Assembly (NCBI GenBank): GCA_947000775.1
Contig: CAMQGK010000052.1
Coordinates: forward strand, 33,572,501-33,636,500
DNA: 64,000 nt
DNA from: Pterois miles
Taxonomy: Eukaryota; Chordata; Actinopteri; Perciformes; Scorpaenidae
Direction: 5' to 3'
The notes beneath the pieces were generated by a model. It was not told the DNA's origin. It saw only the letters and a program-made list of their open reading frames with translations, and made no database searches. Made by a program: the position numbers and the translations under genes. This document shows positions 10,212-21,585 of this stretch, piece by piece; the stretch's first letter is position 1, and the number at the start of each line of letters is the position of its first letter.

Positions 10212-11761
10212 TTCCCCTCAACCTGGGTCGCAAAGCCGAGTAGGCCAATGTGGCTAAACTCTTCTACACACACCTGGGCCCTCTGTGTGAAAGGAGAATA
10301 ACACATTATCCTCCTATAACATGTAGACAGTATTAGGTTAGGCAGATCACAACATTTTCAGACTCATTCAGTTCAAAACATCCAAATATTTGGCCTGGAA
10401 ACCAATGTCGTCTGGACCAGAGGGCAGCTAAGAGGGCTGAGAAACTGGATGCAAAAATTGGACACATATACACCCCAACCAGATTACTGTATAATATAGA
10501 CATGCAGTAGGTTATTAATCAGCATATTCATGCTTCAGTCAGAGCTTTAGTTCAGTTGTGAATGTAACTCTGACATACATTTAGTTTAATTAAAAACAAA
10601 TCTAAGCAGATATTTATTTACCTGTGACCCACATAGAGAATTAATTAAAGGTGCCTTCCTGCATGAAATTGTCCCTGACAGTCTCTGAGAATATTCTTAA
10701 AAATCCATTCAGCCACATTGTCTTCCACACATTTTCCCCCCATAGCTTTGTGTCATCTTCAGCAGACGTGATCCAGCGCTTTATGAAAACCAAAGCCCTA
10801 AAAAGCACCTGCTTCTCCAGCGGAGTAAATGTGACTGAAAGCCAATTATACTGCCTGTCACAGTGGGGAACGGAGGATTTCCACCACTGTCTCATTTTCT
10901 GACACTCTGTGGAACGCAAAAAGACAAACAGGTCCACTTTGTGTGGAGACTATTTCTAGATGGGGATCTGATAAGCTGTCTCAACACCGTGAAACAGTCT
11001 TTGGAAAAAACGCTGCAACACAATCTGAATCTGTTTTATCTCTGAGCACAGGTCGGCTAAATCTGACACATCCTTAAAGAGCAGCGCTGGCGGAGCAGTT
11101 TGACTCCTGAGACAACAAACATTCAGAAATAGCACAGTTTTCGCAACTTTTAAATTATTGACAAATCAATTGACAGGATTTGGTTTGTGGGCAACCTGTT
11201 AGTTGATTGAGTTAGATTGCAATAATCCTACAAATAGTGATGTAGCCATATCTCTCATAAACTGATAAAGAAAACACACACAGAAAGAGAAAGAGACCTT
11301 GGCTAATAATAACATTCCCTGTGTTGCAAAGGTTCTGGAAAAGTACCTCCAATAATGCAAAAAGCAGTGAAAATATCGGCAGATGGATGAAAAGTGGAAA
11401 GAAAACTGCCAACATTACAGAAAGAAACCAATTTTGCCTCTCCAGGTCTAATCCATTACCTCAGCTATTCAGCCAGCAATAAAGACACATCTGCTCTGAT
11501 GGAGACAGACAGAAACAAGGAGACTGAGGAACAATACATCTACAGGTAAGACTGCACGCAGCGCAGATGGACACAAAGCTGTCAAAATCTATTCAGAAAA
11601 CTACATGTTTGTGGAAAAAGCAAAGCTTTACAATGGTTATGTATTCTCCAGTAATTCTGTAGTAGAAGACAGTACTTTCTTCATGCAATGAATGGTCAGA
11701 AATAGCATGTCAGTGTCATATTTTGCTTCACCGAGGTGTGATTATAACAAACCTGTATTCA
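10212..11761. other. no supported gene; overlapping antiparallel open frames at 10641-10937
   Basis: A 98-codon minus-strand frame (10641-10937) overlaps an 83-codon plus-strand frame (10651-10902). Neither protein is recognised, neither has a domain I know, and no splice-site pattern or homologous copy supports coding. The remainder is unique sequence. Confidence 0.4.
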
Positions 11762-11777
11762 GGTGCAGTACCAGCAG

Positions 11778-11850
11778 GGGGCAACAAAACCACTCACTTA
11801 GGTTTAGGAAAAATGACATGGTTGGGTTTAAAATATGTACGTACATTAAG
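11778..11850 (+). repeat. R5 repeat core, copy a
   Basis: 'gcaacaaaaccactcactta' followed by 'ggtttaggaaaaatgacatg' and 'gttgggttt' matches the core seen at 29255-29320, 45337-45390, 51311-51480, 58055-58110 and 63220-63562. This is a dispersed noncoding family; its full ends are not defined. Confidence 0.6.
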
Positions 11851-13465
11851 TAAAATAGGTGCATAACAGAATAACAGAAGTACAGAAAACACGTCACAAA
11901 CCTCATTTAAAAACACGTCACTAATGCAACTAACATAATTTACGAAACAAAAACCTGTGTTTGACACCGCTCTCCTGGTTTAGTCCTGTGTTTGCACATC
12001 CACCTCCCCTTCTCCTCTCACTTCTTATTCTATGTCACTAGCGCTGAGCATAGTAAATTTACATTCATTTAAATTGCAGTCACCACATGGCATACAAATG
12101 ACACACCAAAAGCAAGACCAGCATTCTGACTGCATCTTTGCCTAGCGCATTTTTGCTTCATTCATATGCCTTTTTGTGCGACTGGACCGCTCTATGACAG
12201 CCATCAAGAACCACCAGTTTTCAGGTGAAAGCTGTGATGAGGTGTGATCTCACCTGCTCAAAATAATCAAACTAAAAGTAGGAAAAGTTCCTGGACTTGG
12301 AATCAAATAAGCACACTCCTTGTTCCATCCTGATACTGTCGCTCACCAAGACAAAATCATTAATGAGGCGTCCACAGTCTGATATTACAACTCCTGAGAT
12401 CTTGAGATGAATAAGAAAGCAAACATACTTTCTGTATGACATATTATCAGACAGATTTGCTGCAATATGCTTACATTTTTTTAAAATTCCATATACGTAT
12501 TCTGAAATTTTATGCTTAGATTTGCAAATGAGCAACTAGCTAATGATAACATTTGGCATTTAGTAGAAATCTACAGACACAAATAGACAGAGTAGTAAAA
12601 TAAATGTCTGTCTACTGGTTTGAAAGAAGACATGTTATGGAAGCAAATTAACCCAAAATCTTTAAATTGATCCGTGCCTGAAAAAAACAATCTTTTGCCT
12701 GTAACGTCTCATCAAAGGATTTAGAGCACAGTAAAAAGTTATCTTTTACAATTTCAAGTCATTCAGGAGAAACTATTCATTGCATTTTTGAATCAAGACC
12801 TTCCAATATGTTTTCCAGCAGCCAGACCTTCAGTTTGAGTTGTAGCGCTTCAACAGAAAGCAATCATGCCTTGCCTGCCGTCTTCATCACTCACAAAGAA
12901 ACACTGGCCCAGTATTGATTCAAATATAAAAAGAAATAAAACCGAGAGCATCAATATTTGTCTGAAACCTGTCTGAACTCCGCGACCTCTCTGCAGCTCA
13001 AAGTGCTGCACATTAAAATGTCGCAGTTTGCAACTCTGGACTCTTAAATCAAACCCGAGACAAGAAAACACCGAATGACTTAATGATTAATTCCAGATCA
13101 ATTTCGATGTTATGTTTACTGTTTTCTGCTAAACGCACCAATGATGCATAAGAAAGTGTGCAAAATCAGGCCGTCTCGCCAAGCACGGTGACACTTTGAC
13201 TTATTGCTTTCCGACCTTTCGTGGCATTTTGGAAAGGGCAACTCTGCATGCAGACAGATGGTGCATAGTACACATATGCAAATTGCTAATGTTAGGTGAT
13301 GGCAGCGGTGGGCCGTGTCAGTGATTTAGATTATTTGCTCTGCACCTTCATAATGCCTCTCCAGAACAGGAGTGCCACTGATATTTGAGTTATGGGGTCA
13401 TTTTCACGTCACTAAAACATACACTTCACTGTTTCCTCGAGTTACTGCTTGATTATCTGAAATAT
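11851..13465. other. no gene recognised
   Basis: AT-rich sequence. The first ~150 bp may still belong to the R5 copy. Short open frames on the minus strand (12272-12535, 12850-13071) show no known domain. Confidence 0.45.
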
Positions 13466-13560
13466 AGTCAAGCCAAGACAATTTTATTCATATTGCCCAA
13501 TATCACTAATTTGCCTCAAGGGGCTTTACATTCATTCTTTACATTGTGCCCTTTAAAGGA
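13466..13560 (-). repeat. LINE 3'-end fragment
   Basis: 'agccaagacaattttattca' and 'ttgcctcaaggggctttaca' follow the pattern of teleost LINE 3' UTR ends read in reverse. Only this short end is present. Confidence 0.45.
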
Positions 13561-14082
13561 CAAAAGAAGACAGACTTAAATGGACCTGACCTTGCTGTCA
13601 TTATATATTAGTTTCCAGTCAGAGCTAATTTCAGATGTTAAAGCAATGACATTGAATAAATGCTCATTACGCCCAAGACGACCCTTGACCTCCATTAACA
13701 TTTTATTTTGGACAAGCAGACATGACTGCAGTTGGGGTGGGTTTATCAAACATTGGTTAGGGTTATTTATTTAGGGTTTATTTACATGCACACTACAACC
13801 TGATTACGGTGACTAACCTGATAATAAAAGGTAGTGAAGGTCAGTTTAAGTGCTTACATGTTTCACAACAGCCCATTTCACCAATGATATTAGGCCATGT
13901 CAAGGTTAGTGTCTGAAAAAATGTGGAATCAGAAACACAAGAAAATGAACAAGCAGAGACATTGTTTTCATCATAATAAAGTTATTTATTTCATTCCTAA
14001 ATTGTAATATGAATGTCTTTTTCCCCACCACTGTTATGGTGGAGAATACTGTGTTTGTACCAGACGGCAACCTCCGGTTTTA
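13561..14082. other. no gene recognised
   Basis: Unique AT-rich sequence without exon, RNA or family signal. Confidence 0.45.
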
Positions 14083-14715
14083 AAGAGTGAACCCAATGTG
14101 GAGGTGAATTAAACTGTCATTCTCCCTAACAGCCAGCAGGGGGCGACTCCTCTGGTTGCTAAAAGAAGTCTGTATTGAAGAGAAAATGAGTCCACTTCTC
14201 ACTTGATTATTACCTCAGTAAACATTGTAAACATGAGTTTATGGTCTCAGTCTCTAGTTTCAAGTCTTCTTCAATACAGCATGATGTTCATTTAGTAAAT
14301 TATGGTCCCACTCAGGGTCAAATAGACCATAGGGCGGCAGTAGCTCAGTCTGTAGGGAGTTGGCTTGGGAACCGGAGGGTCACCGGTTCAGGTCCCGACA
14401 TGGACCAAGAACTGAGTGTGAACTGGTAGCTGGAGAGGTGCCAGTTTACCTCTTGGGCACTGCCGAGGTGCCCCTGAGCAAGGCACCAAACCCCCAACTG
14501 CTCGAGGCGCTTGTCAGGAGCAGCCCTCTCACTCTGACACCTCTCCATTTAATGCATGTATATGGGTCATGCATGTACTGTGTATAAGTTACAACAGAGT
14601 GTAAAAATTGAATTTCCCCTAGTGGGACTAATAAAGGTTGATCTTCTTCTAGCGCAGGGGTTTTCCTCTTACAACTTAAACCCTTTCACTGTCTGTTTTC
14701 AGTTCATCAAAGTTA
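14083..14715 (+). repeat. R1 dispersed repeat, copy b, split by a SINE
   Basis: Landmarks 'gccagcagggggcgactcct', 'attacctcagtaaacattg' and 'aaatagaccat' run to 14331. After a SINE (14332-14650) the R1 sequence resumes with 'cttacaacttaaaccctttc' and 'agttcatcaaagtta', ending at 14715 against a second SINE. About 100 bp of R1 present in other copies is missing at the first junction, and the R1 3' end is absent. Confidence 0.8.
14332..14650 (+). mobile_element. tRNA-derived SINE, plus strand, subfamily A, inside R1b
   Basis: The head reads 'ggcggcagtagctcagtctg' with the B-box-like 'ggttcaggtcc'. The body has 'ggagaggtgccagtttacct' and 'ggtgcccctgagcaaggcac', and the tail has 'gaatttcccctagtgggact' ending 'atcttcttct'. 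It shares head features with the copy at 54.2 kb (gggagttggcttgggaacc) that other copies lack. No protein is encoded; open frames across it are coincidental. Confidence 0.9.
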
Positions 14716-15009
14716 GGGGGGGAGGCTCAGTCCGTAGGACTTGGGTTGGATGTGGAGGACCCGGGTTCAATCCCCCATGGACCAAGACCACTGGTTGCTG
14801 GAGAGGTGCCAGTTTACTTCTTGGGCACTGCCGAGGTGCCCCTGAGCAAGGCACCAAACCCCCACTGCTCTGGGCGCTTGTCAGGAGCAGCCCCCTCACT
14901 CTGACATCTCTCCATTGACATGTTATGTCTGTGTGAACAACAGAGTGTAAAACTGAATTTCCCCACTGTGGGACTAATAAAGGAATATCTTTCTTTTCTT
15001 TCTTTCTTT
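14716..15009 (+). mobile_element. tRNA-derived SINE, plus strand, subfamily B, inserted at R1b
   Basis: It starts 'ggggggaggctcagtccgta' and has lost a few bases of the A-box region. 'cccgggttcaatcccccatg', the common body and the tail 'ccccactgtgggactaataa' follow, and it ends in a (TTTC)n run. It belongs with the copies at 6.4 and 36.4 kb. Confidence 0.88.
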
Positions 15010-16187
15010 AATTGTATAATTTCCTATGATAAACTAAATGCTGAAATATTGTCATTTCTGCACATTGGTTTCTTCCACATTCACATTATTCAGTTAGCTG
15101 ATGCTTTTGTCCAAAGCGATGCAGAAACAGTAAACAGAACACTATACATAAATGTGTACATCCAAGAAACAAGGCCGCACATCATCTACACTACTGTAAA
15201 TTAGTCACATTTGAATGAACAGCATTTCACAAGAGACATGATTGGAATTATTAACATGCAACAGAAACTGATTTTGTAGACACATATCCATGCAGCTTCT
15301 CATTCATTCCTCTTCCACAGGGAGGTCAAAGGTCAGGGTCAGCAACATAACAGCACCAGTTAAACTGGCCTGCGAGCTTGAACAGGCTGAATATCTGCTG
15401 ACACAGAGACTTGAGGATCCCTGCTGCCCAAACATGATCCGAACACAGATTAGTATCTTTCCTCCTCATTTCTCCTCCCAGTCTATTCCTGGTCCGGACG
15501 ATGCTCAGAGAGAGGGAGCAAACAGCTCCTTCCCCTCATCTCTACCAGCCTGAGTTGTGACAATTCAATCTGTTCGCCGTCTTCTCGCATGAATTATGGA
15601 TGAACCTTGCAACCTCTGAATGTGGTGGGGATTTACGTTGATCAAGCAGCCCTGTGCTTCATGACTCCTCCTGTCACAGTCTCAGTGTGGATTTTAAAGA
15701 GGCCAAAAGAAAAAAAAAAAGAGTCAAGATAATTTGCAGAGCATCAGAGCCGATAAACTCAGCATCACCATGTCCTCGGTCCAGTTTTCAGAAATGAATT
15801 GAAAATTGCATTGATTTGACTTTATTGTATTATTGAAGCATCAACTTGTTTATTTTATTCTGTCATAAAAATCATCCAGATACAAGATTACAGAACAGAA
15901 ATTAAACTTGAATGAAATTGTGACTAAAGCATGACTTTTGTGTTACATCCTAGTTTCTTTTTGATTGTTTGTCTTTTTTTTTATATAATTTGTCATTCTT
16001 ATTTTGCTTTATGTAAACAGGTCTGCAGGTCTGAAATATTTTTACCTTTCCAATTGAAATGTGAAAAAAGGCACAGATGACCAAAGCATAAACTCAAAAC
16101 ATTGTACAGATGTGTCATTCATTTATTCATTTATTTATAGTTGTTTATTAGTGTTTTATTTTAAAGTAATTTAATTTCTAGAATACT
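15010..16187. other. no gene; short repeat relic near 15076-15125
   Basis: 'gttagctgatgcttttgtcc' plus 'aaagcgatgcagaaac' resembles a motif widespread in fish repeats. The remainder is unique, with a short A-run near 15710 and T-rich runs near 15970. No exon is seen. Confidence 0.4.
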
Positions 16188-16216
16188 GCATGGTCAAAAG
16201 TATGTGGACACCCTAG
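16188..16216 (-). repeat. terminal remnant of a Tc1-like element
   Basis: 'gcatggtcaaaagtatgtgg' followed by 'acaccct' matches the end sequence typical of the teleost Tc1-type elements whose transposase remnants occur at 7.4 and 50.7 kb. Only the end can be recognised. Confidence 0.5.
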
Positions 16217-17277
16217 TATGTTTGGTTTGGGGTTTGGGGTTTGTTTTTCATGGTTCCTATGAAAGAACATATTTAACAATTACATGCAGGTGTCATCTTC
16301 AGGTCTCCATATTTATAATAATTTATATACTTCATGACGACAGGCAGTGTCAGACCAGCAAAATACCAGATTTGCCCGGTGAAAACGTTCATGTGCAGGG
16401 CCAGTCACAGCCGTGTGAACGTCCTGTCAGGCATGAAAATAACTTCAGCTGCTACATGAAGCCTTTGACAAAGAGAGATCTGCCATTACAACAGAAACTG
16501 GATAAAGTATTCTGGGCTGTGCTTTGTACGGTTCAGTGTTTTAACAACTTTAAATCATTCAGGGGACCAAAAAATCAATGATCTGACCTGGTTAATCCTA
16601 GTTTGAAGAAGACAGTTTTATCTGACATCTGACGTGTCTTTCAGGGTTGTGATCAGCCAAGTTTCAGAGTCCTAAACTTTGACTGTGAAAGTCACTCAGA
16701 AGTCATTCTGAATTTACCACAAAGTTTGTCTGGGAATCATTTCCTCAGAGCTTTAAATCCTCAGCTCCCCTCTCTCTCTCTGTCTTATTGATATTTAAAT
16801 AAACATGAGGGTTGAATAAGAGTTCATTCTCCGGTCTGAGAAAATCTCATTTTGCCTGGCTGACACTTATGTGAAAGGGAGGGAATGATGGCTCAGGGTT
16901 TGTGACTGTCAGTCAGCTGGGGGATAAATAGTTAGGAAACTGGAATAGATTGACCATTCAAGCTAATGACTCAAAAATCGTGACTCTCTGCTCTTACTTT
17001 GTTCCTCATTTCTTTATAAGATATGGAGTCCATTATATACTTGGGAGATCTCACGTTTAGATTTAAAAGTTTCCATAAGCTTGAGCACAAACATGCACAA
17101 CATTGGGATTTAAATATTTAAACAAAGTTAAAGCTGATGCATCACATCTAATTGTTTTTGAATGCATGTGTACCAACAATTTGGAAATAAACTGAAAACG
17201 TGTCAGGCTGCAGTGAATCTCATGTAATAATGAAGGAATGAGGTTGGCTGTCATTGTCTTAGTTGTATACACCACAC
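16217..17277. other. no gene recognised
   Basis: Unique sequence. A 125-codon frame at 16204-16581 begins inside the transposon end and shows no known domain, so it is not called. Confidence 0.45.
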
Positions 17278-17724
17278 AGTAGACTGTACATAAAGACAAC
17301 GTGACAGCTCAGTATAGGTCATAAATCCTGCCCCCTCCATGTTAGCACATAGGATGTCACAAAACGAAAAAGTCAAAGTACATGTCAAATAAATTTTTCC
17401 CAAAGATGGTTTCTGTTATTTTAGGGAGTTCTTATCATGCTGATGTATGTTCAAGTTCATTTTCCTGATTTAATGTTTTAACGATCAATTTGATGCTATA
17501 AAAAGGGGGTGAAACATCATGACTGACAGCTGAGTCTCTCTGACAAGCTGCAGTCGTGCTCGGCTCGTGATTGGTTTGATACTGCAGCTCCACTGCCCGA
17601 TCACGACTGTGCAGACTCAAAAACAGCTCATGATGACATCTCCTGTATCCAGAATATTTTGGCTTCACTTCTGTACAGTGAGAGGAAGCGGAGACGTGTC
17701 GTCCATCATAATGTGCAGTCGATG
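17278..17724 (+). repeat. R2 dispersed repeat, copy a
   Basis: Aligns along its length with the reverse complement of 41061-41538. Shared landmarks: TAGACTGTACATAAAGA at the start, 'aggtcataaa', 'tcccaaagatggt', 'tgctataaaaagggggtgaa', 'gacagctgagtctct', 'atattttggcttcacttctg' and 'tacagtg' near the end. The end reads TGTGCAGTCGATG, a decayed inverted copy of the start, so the element has terminal inverted repeats. No coding frame; likely a MITE. Confidence 0.8.
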
Positions 17725-18779
17725 GTATGAACCCAGGTGTTGTTTCAGTGTTGGAGAGCTTCAGATATCTAATATTTTAGTATCAGAATCATACATTTTT
17801 ATGAGGATTTTTTTTACAGATGTAACAAATCCCAGTTTAACATACTTGGCATCGTATTGTCAGTGGTGATGGACTGGTCTTTAGGAGGCAACTTCACATC
17901 CACTCGGAGGTATCAGCCAGTAATTCATGCTCTCCCCTTAGTGAGGGGGAAATGAGGTGAATAGCAGCAGGTAGGAGAAGCCAACGGCACCTTGTGTCCT
18001 TGCATTGAGGGTTTTGACATATCGGTCTCCATCCCAATACAATGGAGCTGAATGGCATTAATTTGTGGCACATCAAAACAATTTCCCTCTATTCTCCGGC
18101 TGAAGAATGAATGCCCTAAATGAAAACAATTTGGCCCACAAATACACAACAGTAGACACTTCTGACAGACTCATGCTTTTTTTGTACTGGAGCTCCTGGA
18201 TAAATAAAAAGTCTAAAAAGAAGCTGGTGTGTGTGCAGCTCTGCTATGTCTGCAGAATAGAAAATTAGATTAAGATTCTGGAGGTTTAGTGAGAAAAGTG
18301 TGAAAGTCAGTTGGAATAAGAAGCTCTGTCAGTCATTTATAAAAGCCAAATATTGCATTTCATCACTGGAGAGAAAGCGAGATGAGGATAAAACACCTCA
18401 GGGGGGAAAATGAAGAGAAATTTTGAGTTTGGGAGGTGGATCCCAACATAGGCTGCAGCTCTGACCGAGTACGAGCAGAAGTTGCTCTGTTTGCTGTTGG
18501 GTTCACAACATGGACAGAAACTGGGCAAGGGTCAAAATGGGATATTGCTACTTCGAATTGTCTGGCCAACAAGTTTTCACCACACACTGTATATTGTTTT
18601 AATATACTCAAAGTGAGCAGCTCGGCTTGGCTGTGACGACGCAGCCTAACTCCTGTCTAATCCAAAAATGGGCAAAGAGGTGGAGCTGAGGTGGGTCCGG
18701 GTGAGGCAGCAGGTCAAACAGCCAGCAGCTAGCGACCTGAACACCCACCTGTCACTCAAAGTCAACAAGCCTTCAATTA
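17725..18779. other. unique stretch with possible conserved noncoding element at 17875-18160
   Basis: Within 17875-18160 there are three SOX-type ACAAT cores (18039-18043, 18078-18082, 18126-18130) and a GGCATTAATTTG homeodomain-like site near 18055. The sequence is complex and free of repeat signatures. The function is inferred from appearance only. Sequence after about 18640 may already belong to the R3 repeat. Confidence 0.3.
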
Positions 18780-19903
18780 GGCTTAAATGTAAGTCTTAAT
18801 ATAATTTATATGTGAGTTTTATAAAGATTCATTACATTGCGCTAAATTTTGGTGAGGAAAAAAATGGTATGGCCATTTTGAAAGGGGTCCCTTGACCTCT
18901 GACCTCAAGATATGTGGATGTAAATGGGTTCTATGGGTACCCATGAGTCTCCCCTTAACAGACTTGCCTACTTTATGATACTCACATGCAGTTTTGAGCA
19001 AAAATCATGCAGTTTTTTTTCATGCAGTATAAATGTGTTATTTTTGACGATTCCAAAAATGATGTATTGAATATTTCTGCATACTGAGGTCCCTAAACAG
19101 TCTTGAATTACATACATTTGGTATCACCGCAAAGCTGAGACTCTTGCAGATCCAATGAGCCCAATTATATTACAAAATATTCATGTGTGATGACGGTAGA
19201 CCCTATAGTGGCCATTTTATTGTAGTGAGACCATTTTTTGAAACTACACTGTATAAAATGACCTGTGGTGACCTGTGGCTTTCCAGGCTAGCTTGGTAAT
19301 AAGGGGGTCTCTGAGCAGTGTACACAACAGAAGTACTCACCATCCAGTCACTGAAACATGCAATTCTTGCAGAAATCTCCAAATGACCAAAGTTTTTAAT
19401 CTCAAATCACAGCATGACTTTTTCTATGGTATTTCTCAAGGTCTTGGTCTTTTAATGTTATTTTGGAGGGATTACGTATCATTTTCTTCACTCAGTTCTT
19501 GATAGGTAAAACATGGTAAATTTTGCACCCAATTTGTGCAGCAAATGGTATCAACCCAAAAATTGCTGCAACAGGTTATGAGACAATAAAGCGTGGAGAT
19601 GGACACCATATATTTCAATCATAATCTTCTAAACCCTGATACACACTTAATACGTATTTATTTCTGATTTATGACAAGAACTTGACAGTAATGAGCAGCA
19701 TCTCAAATTAATCTTCAGGTTCTCAGCTTTCAGATGATGTCCACCACCTCTATGTGACATCTACTGTTGACCTGCTATCTCGCCCTAAAGACCCCCTGGA
19801 CCCCCTTAAAAAAGAAGAAGAATATTTATTTATATAGCACATTTCATGCAGAAAGCAGCACAATGTGCTTTACATGTGTGAACACGAGATAGAAAAATAA
19901 AAT

Positions 19904-19962
19904 AATATATATGTATATATATACACATATACACATATACATACACATGCACACATACATGT
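19904..19962. repeat. TA/CA-rich microsatellite in the LINE 3' UTR
   Basis: Alternating runs of ATATAT, TACACATA and CATACA occur inside the LINE 3' untranslated region. Confidence 0.8.
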
Positions 19963-20061
19963 CATAAAGCAGTTATGCAATTTAAACAGACAAGCAGGTA
20001 AAACAAGCACACATATTCACATAAAAGGCAATGGTTAAAACAACAAATAAAATATCGCAGT

Positions 20062-20134
20062 CTAGTTAAAAGCAACAGTAAAAAGAAATGTTTTCAGTCT
20101 GGTTTTAAAAGAGCTCAGTGTCGGTGCCTCCCTA
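20062..20134 (-). pseudogene. LINE ORF C-terminal tail in shifted frame
   Basis: This piece encodes TLSSFKTRLKTFLFTVAFN and a stop, the usual end of L2-type LINE proteins. It lies one frame away from the preceding SPSKWC segment, showing an indel near 20135. Confidence 0.7.
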
Positions 20135-21585
20135 ACACCACTTGGAAGGGCTGCTGGGAGCATAGTGACTGAAAGCAGCTTCTCCTGCTTTAGAGTAGAT
20201 GCCTGGGACAACAAGGAGACCACTGGCCGATGATCTGAGGCTTCTTGTTGGCTCATATGGGACAAGCAGGTCCTTAATGTACTTTGGAGCAGGGCTATTC
20301 AGTGCCTTATAAACAATAAGAAGAATTTTAAAATCAATTCTGGCGTATACTGGGAGCCAATGCAAGGACTTAAGAACTGGGGTAATGTGGGAGTTTCTCT
20401 TGGTCCTGGTTAAAATGCGTGCAGCAGCATTTTGGATGAGCTGCAGCCGTTTGATGGTTTTTTGAGGGAGACCAGAGAAAAGACTGTTGCAGTAGTCGAG
20501 CCTGCTTGTTACAAAAGCGTGCACAGTGAACCCTCGTTTATCGCGGGAGTTGCGTTCCAAAAATAACCCACGATAGGTGAAATCCGTGAAGTAGTCAGCT
20601 TTATTTTTTACTATTATTTTACAATGCAATACTGTACTATAGAATGAAACCAAAAATCAAAACCTGTTTTCAGGCCCAAAATTTGTTTAAGAAATAAAAA
20701 TATTAATGTTTTCTTACAAATAACTATGATAGTTTAAAGAACGGTATTGTAAAACAGTAATTTGAATACAGTACAGTATAGTAATGAATACAAGGTTGGA
20801 AACACTGTCACTGGCGTATTTCACCGTCCCTCCAGCTGAGCCTCTCCGTCCTCACTCCGCTGTAGCGTCTGTTTCAACTGCAGGCTGAGCAGGAGTCTTT
20901 CTCCGAGAGAACAACATCGTTATGGGTAGTTGTTGGCTCTCTTTCTTTTTCATTCAGGATTCAGAGCACAATAAATGCACTGTAAAAACATCCGCGAAGC
21001 AGCGAAGCCGTGAAAGGTGAGCCGCGTTATAGCGAGGGTTCACTGTACCAGTTTTTCAGCATCTGAATTGGACAGAAAGCCTCTAATTTTTGAAATGTTT
21101 CTTAGATGGAAGAAGGATGATCTTGTGATATTACTGATATGACAGTGAAAATTAAGATCAGCATCAATAATGACACCAAGATTTCTGGCATGTTCCTTGC
21201 TCTCAAGAGAGAAGGAACTGAGATGAGCTGCAATTTGCTGTCTCTTTGCTTTTGCACCTATAGTGATAGTTTCTGTTTTGTCACTGTTTAGTTGCAGAAA
21301 GTTTTGGTTCATCCATAAATTAATGTCCTTCAAACATTTGACTAATGTTTCCACAGGGCTCAAGTCATCAGGAGACAGGGAGATGTAGAGTTGTGTGTCA
21401 TCCGCATAATTATGGTATTTCATATTATGATTCTTTATGATGTGCCCAAGTGGAAGCATATATAAATTGAAAAGAAGTGGACCAAGGATTGAGCCCTGGG
21501 GAACCCCACAGGTTACAGCACCTTTGTCAGATTTAAAACTATTGATAGTGACAAAGAAGTCTCTGTTAAGTAAATAAGTAGTGAG
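20132..21585 (-). pseudogene. LINE reverse transcriptase, C-terminal part, split by MITE
   Basis: In the same frame as the upstream part: LTTYLLNRDFF, then GVPQGSILGPLLFNLY, then the YADD catalytic box at 21408-21397. SLESKEHARNLGVIIDADLN and SDAEKLV follow, at which point the MITE (21045-20524) intervenes. The frame resumes as HAFVTSRLDYCNSLFSGLP and runs through LKSLHWLPVYARIDFKILL. Near 20135 a frameshift moves the final APTLSSFKTRLKTFLF segment (ending at 20062) into another frame. Confidence 0.88.
20524..21045. mobile_element. pogo/Tigger-type MITE inserted in the LINE
   Basis: 522 bp with terminal inverted repeats: CAGTGAACCCTCG at the left end and CGAGGGTTCACTG at the right end, extending imperfectly inward (gtttatcgcgg against ccgcgttatag). 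The right flank is TA; the left flank is CA, a one-base decay of the TA duplication. Removing the element restores the LINE codons for EKLV and HAFV without gain or loss. There is no transposase frame inside, so it is nonautonomous. Confidence 0.92.

Noticed and set aside
13755..13780. Telomere-like ttagggtt words
   Set aside because: Two isolated words, not a tandem array; expected by chance.
14241..14918. Several 60-120-codon frames on both strands
   Set aside because: They lie in two SINEs and the R1 repeat. Similar frames recur in the SINE at 54.2 kb, showing they come from the repeat.
20132..20653. 173-codon open frame as a single gene
   Set aside because: Its first ~40 codons come from the MITE and the rest is the LINE C-terminal region; the fusion is an accident of the insertion.
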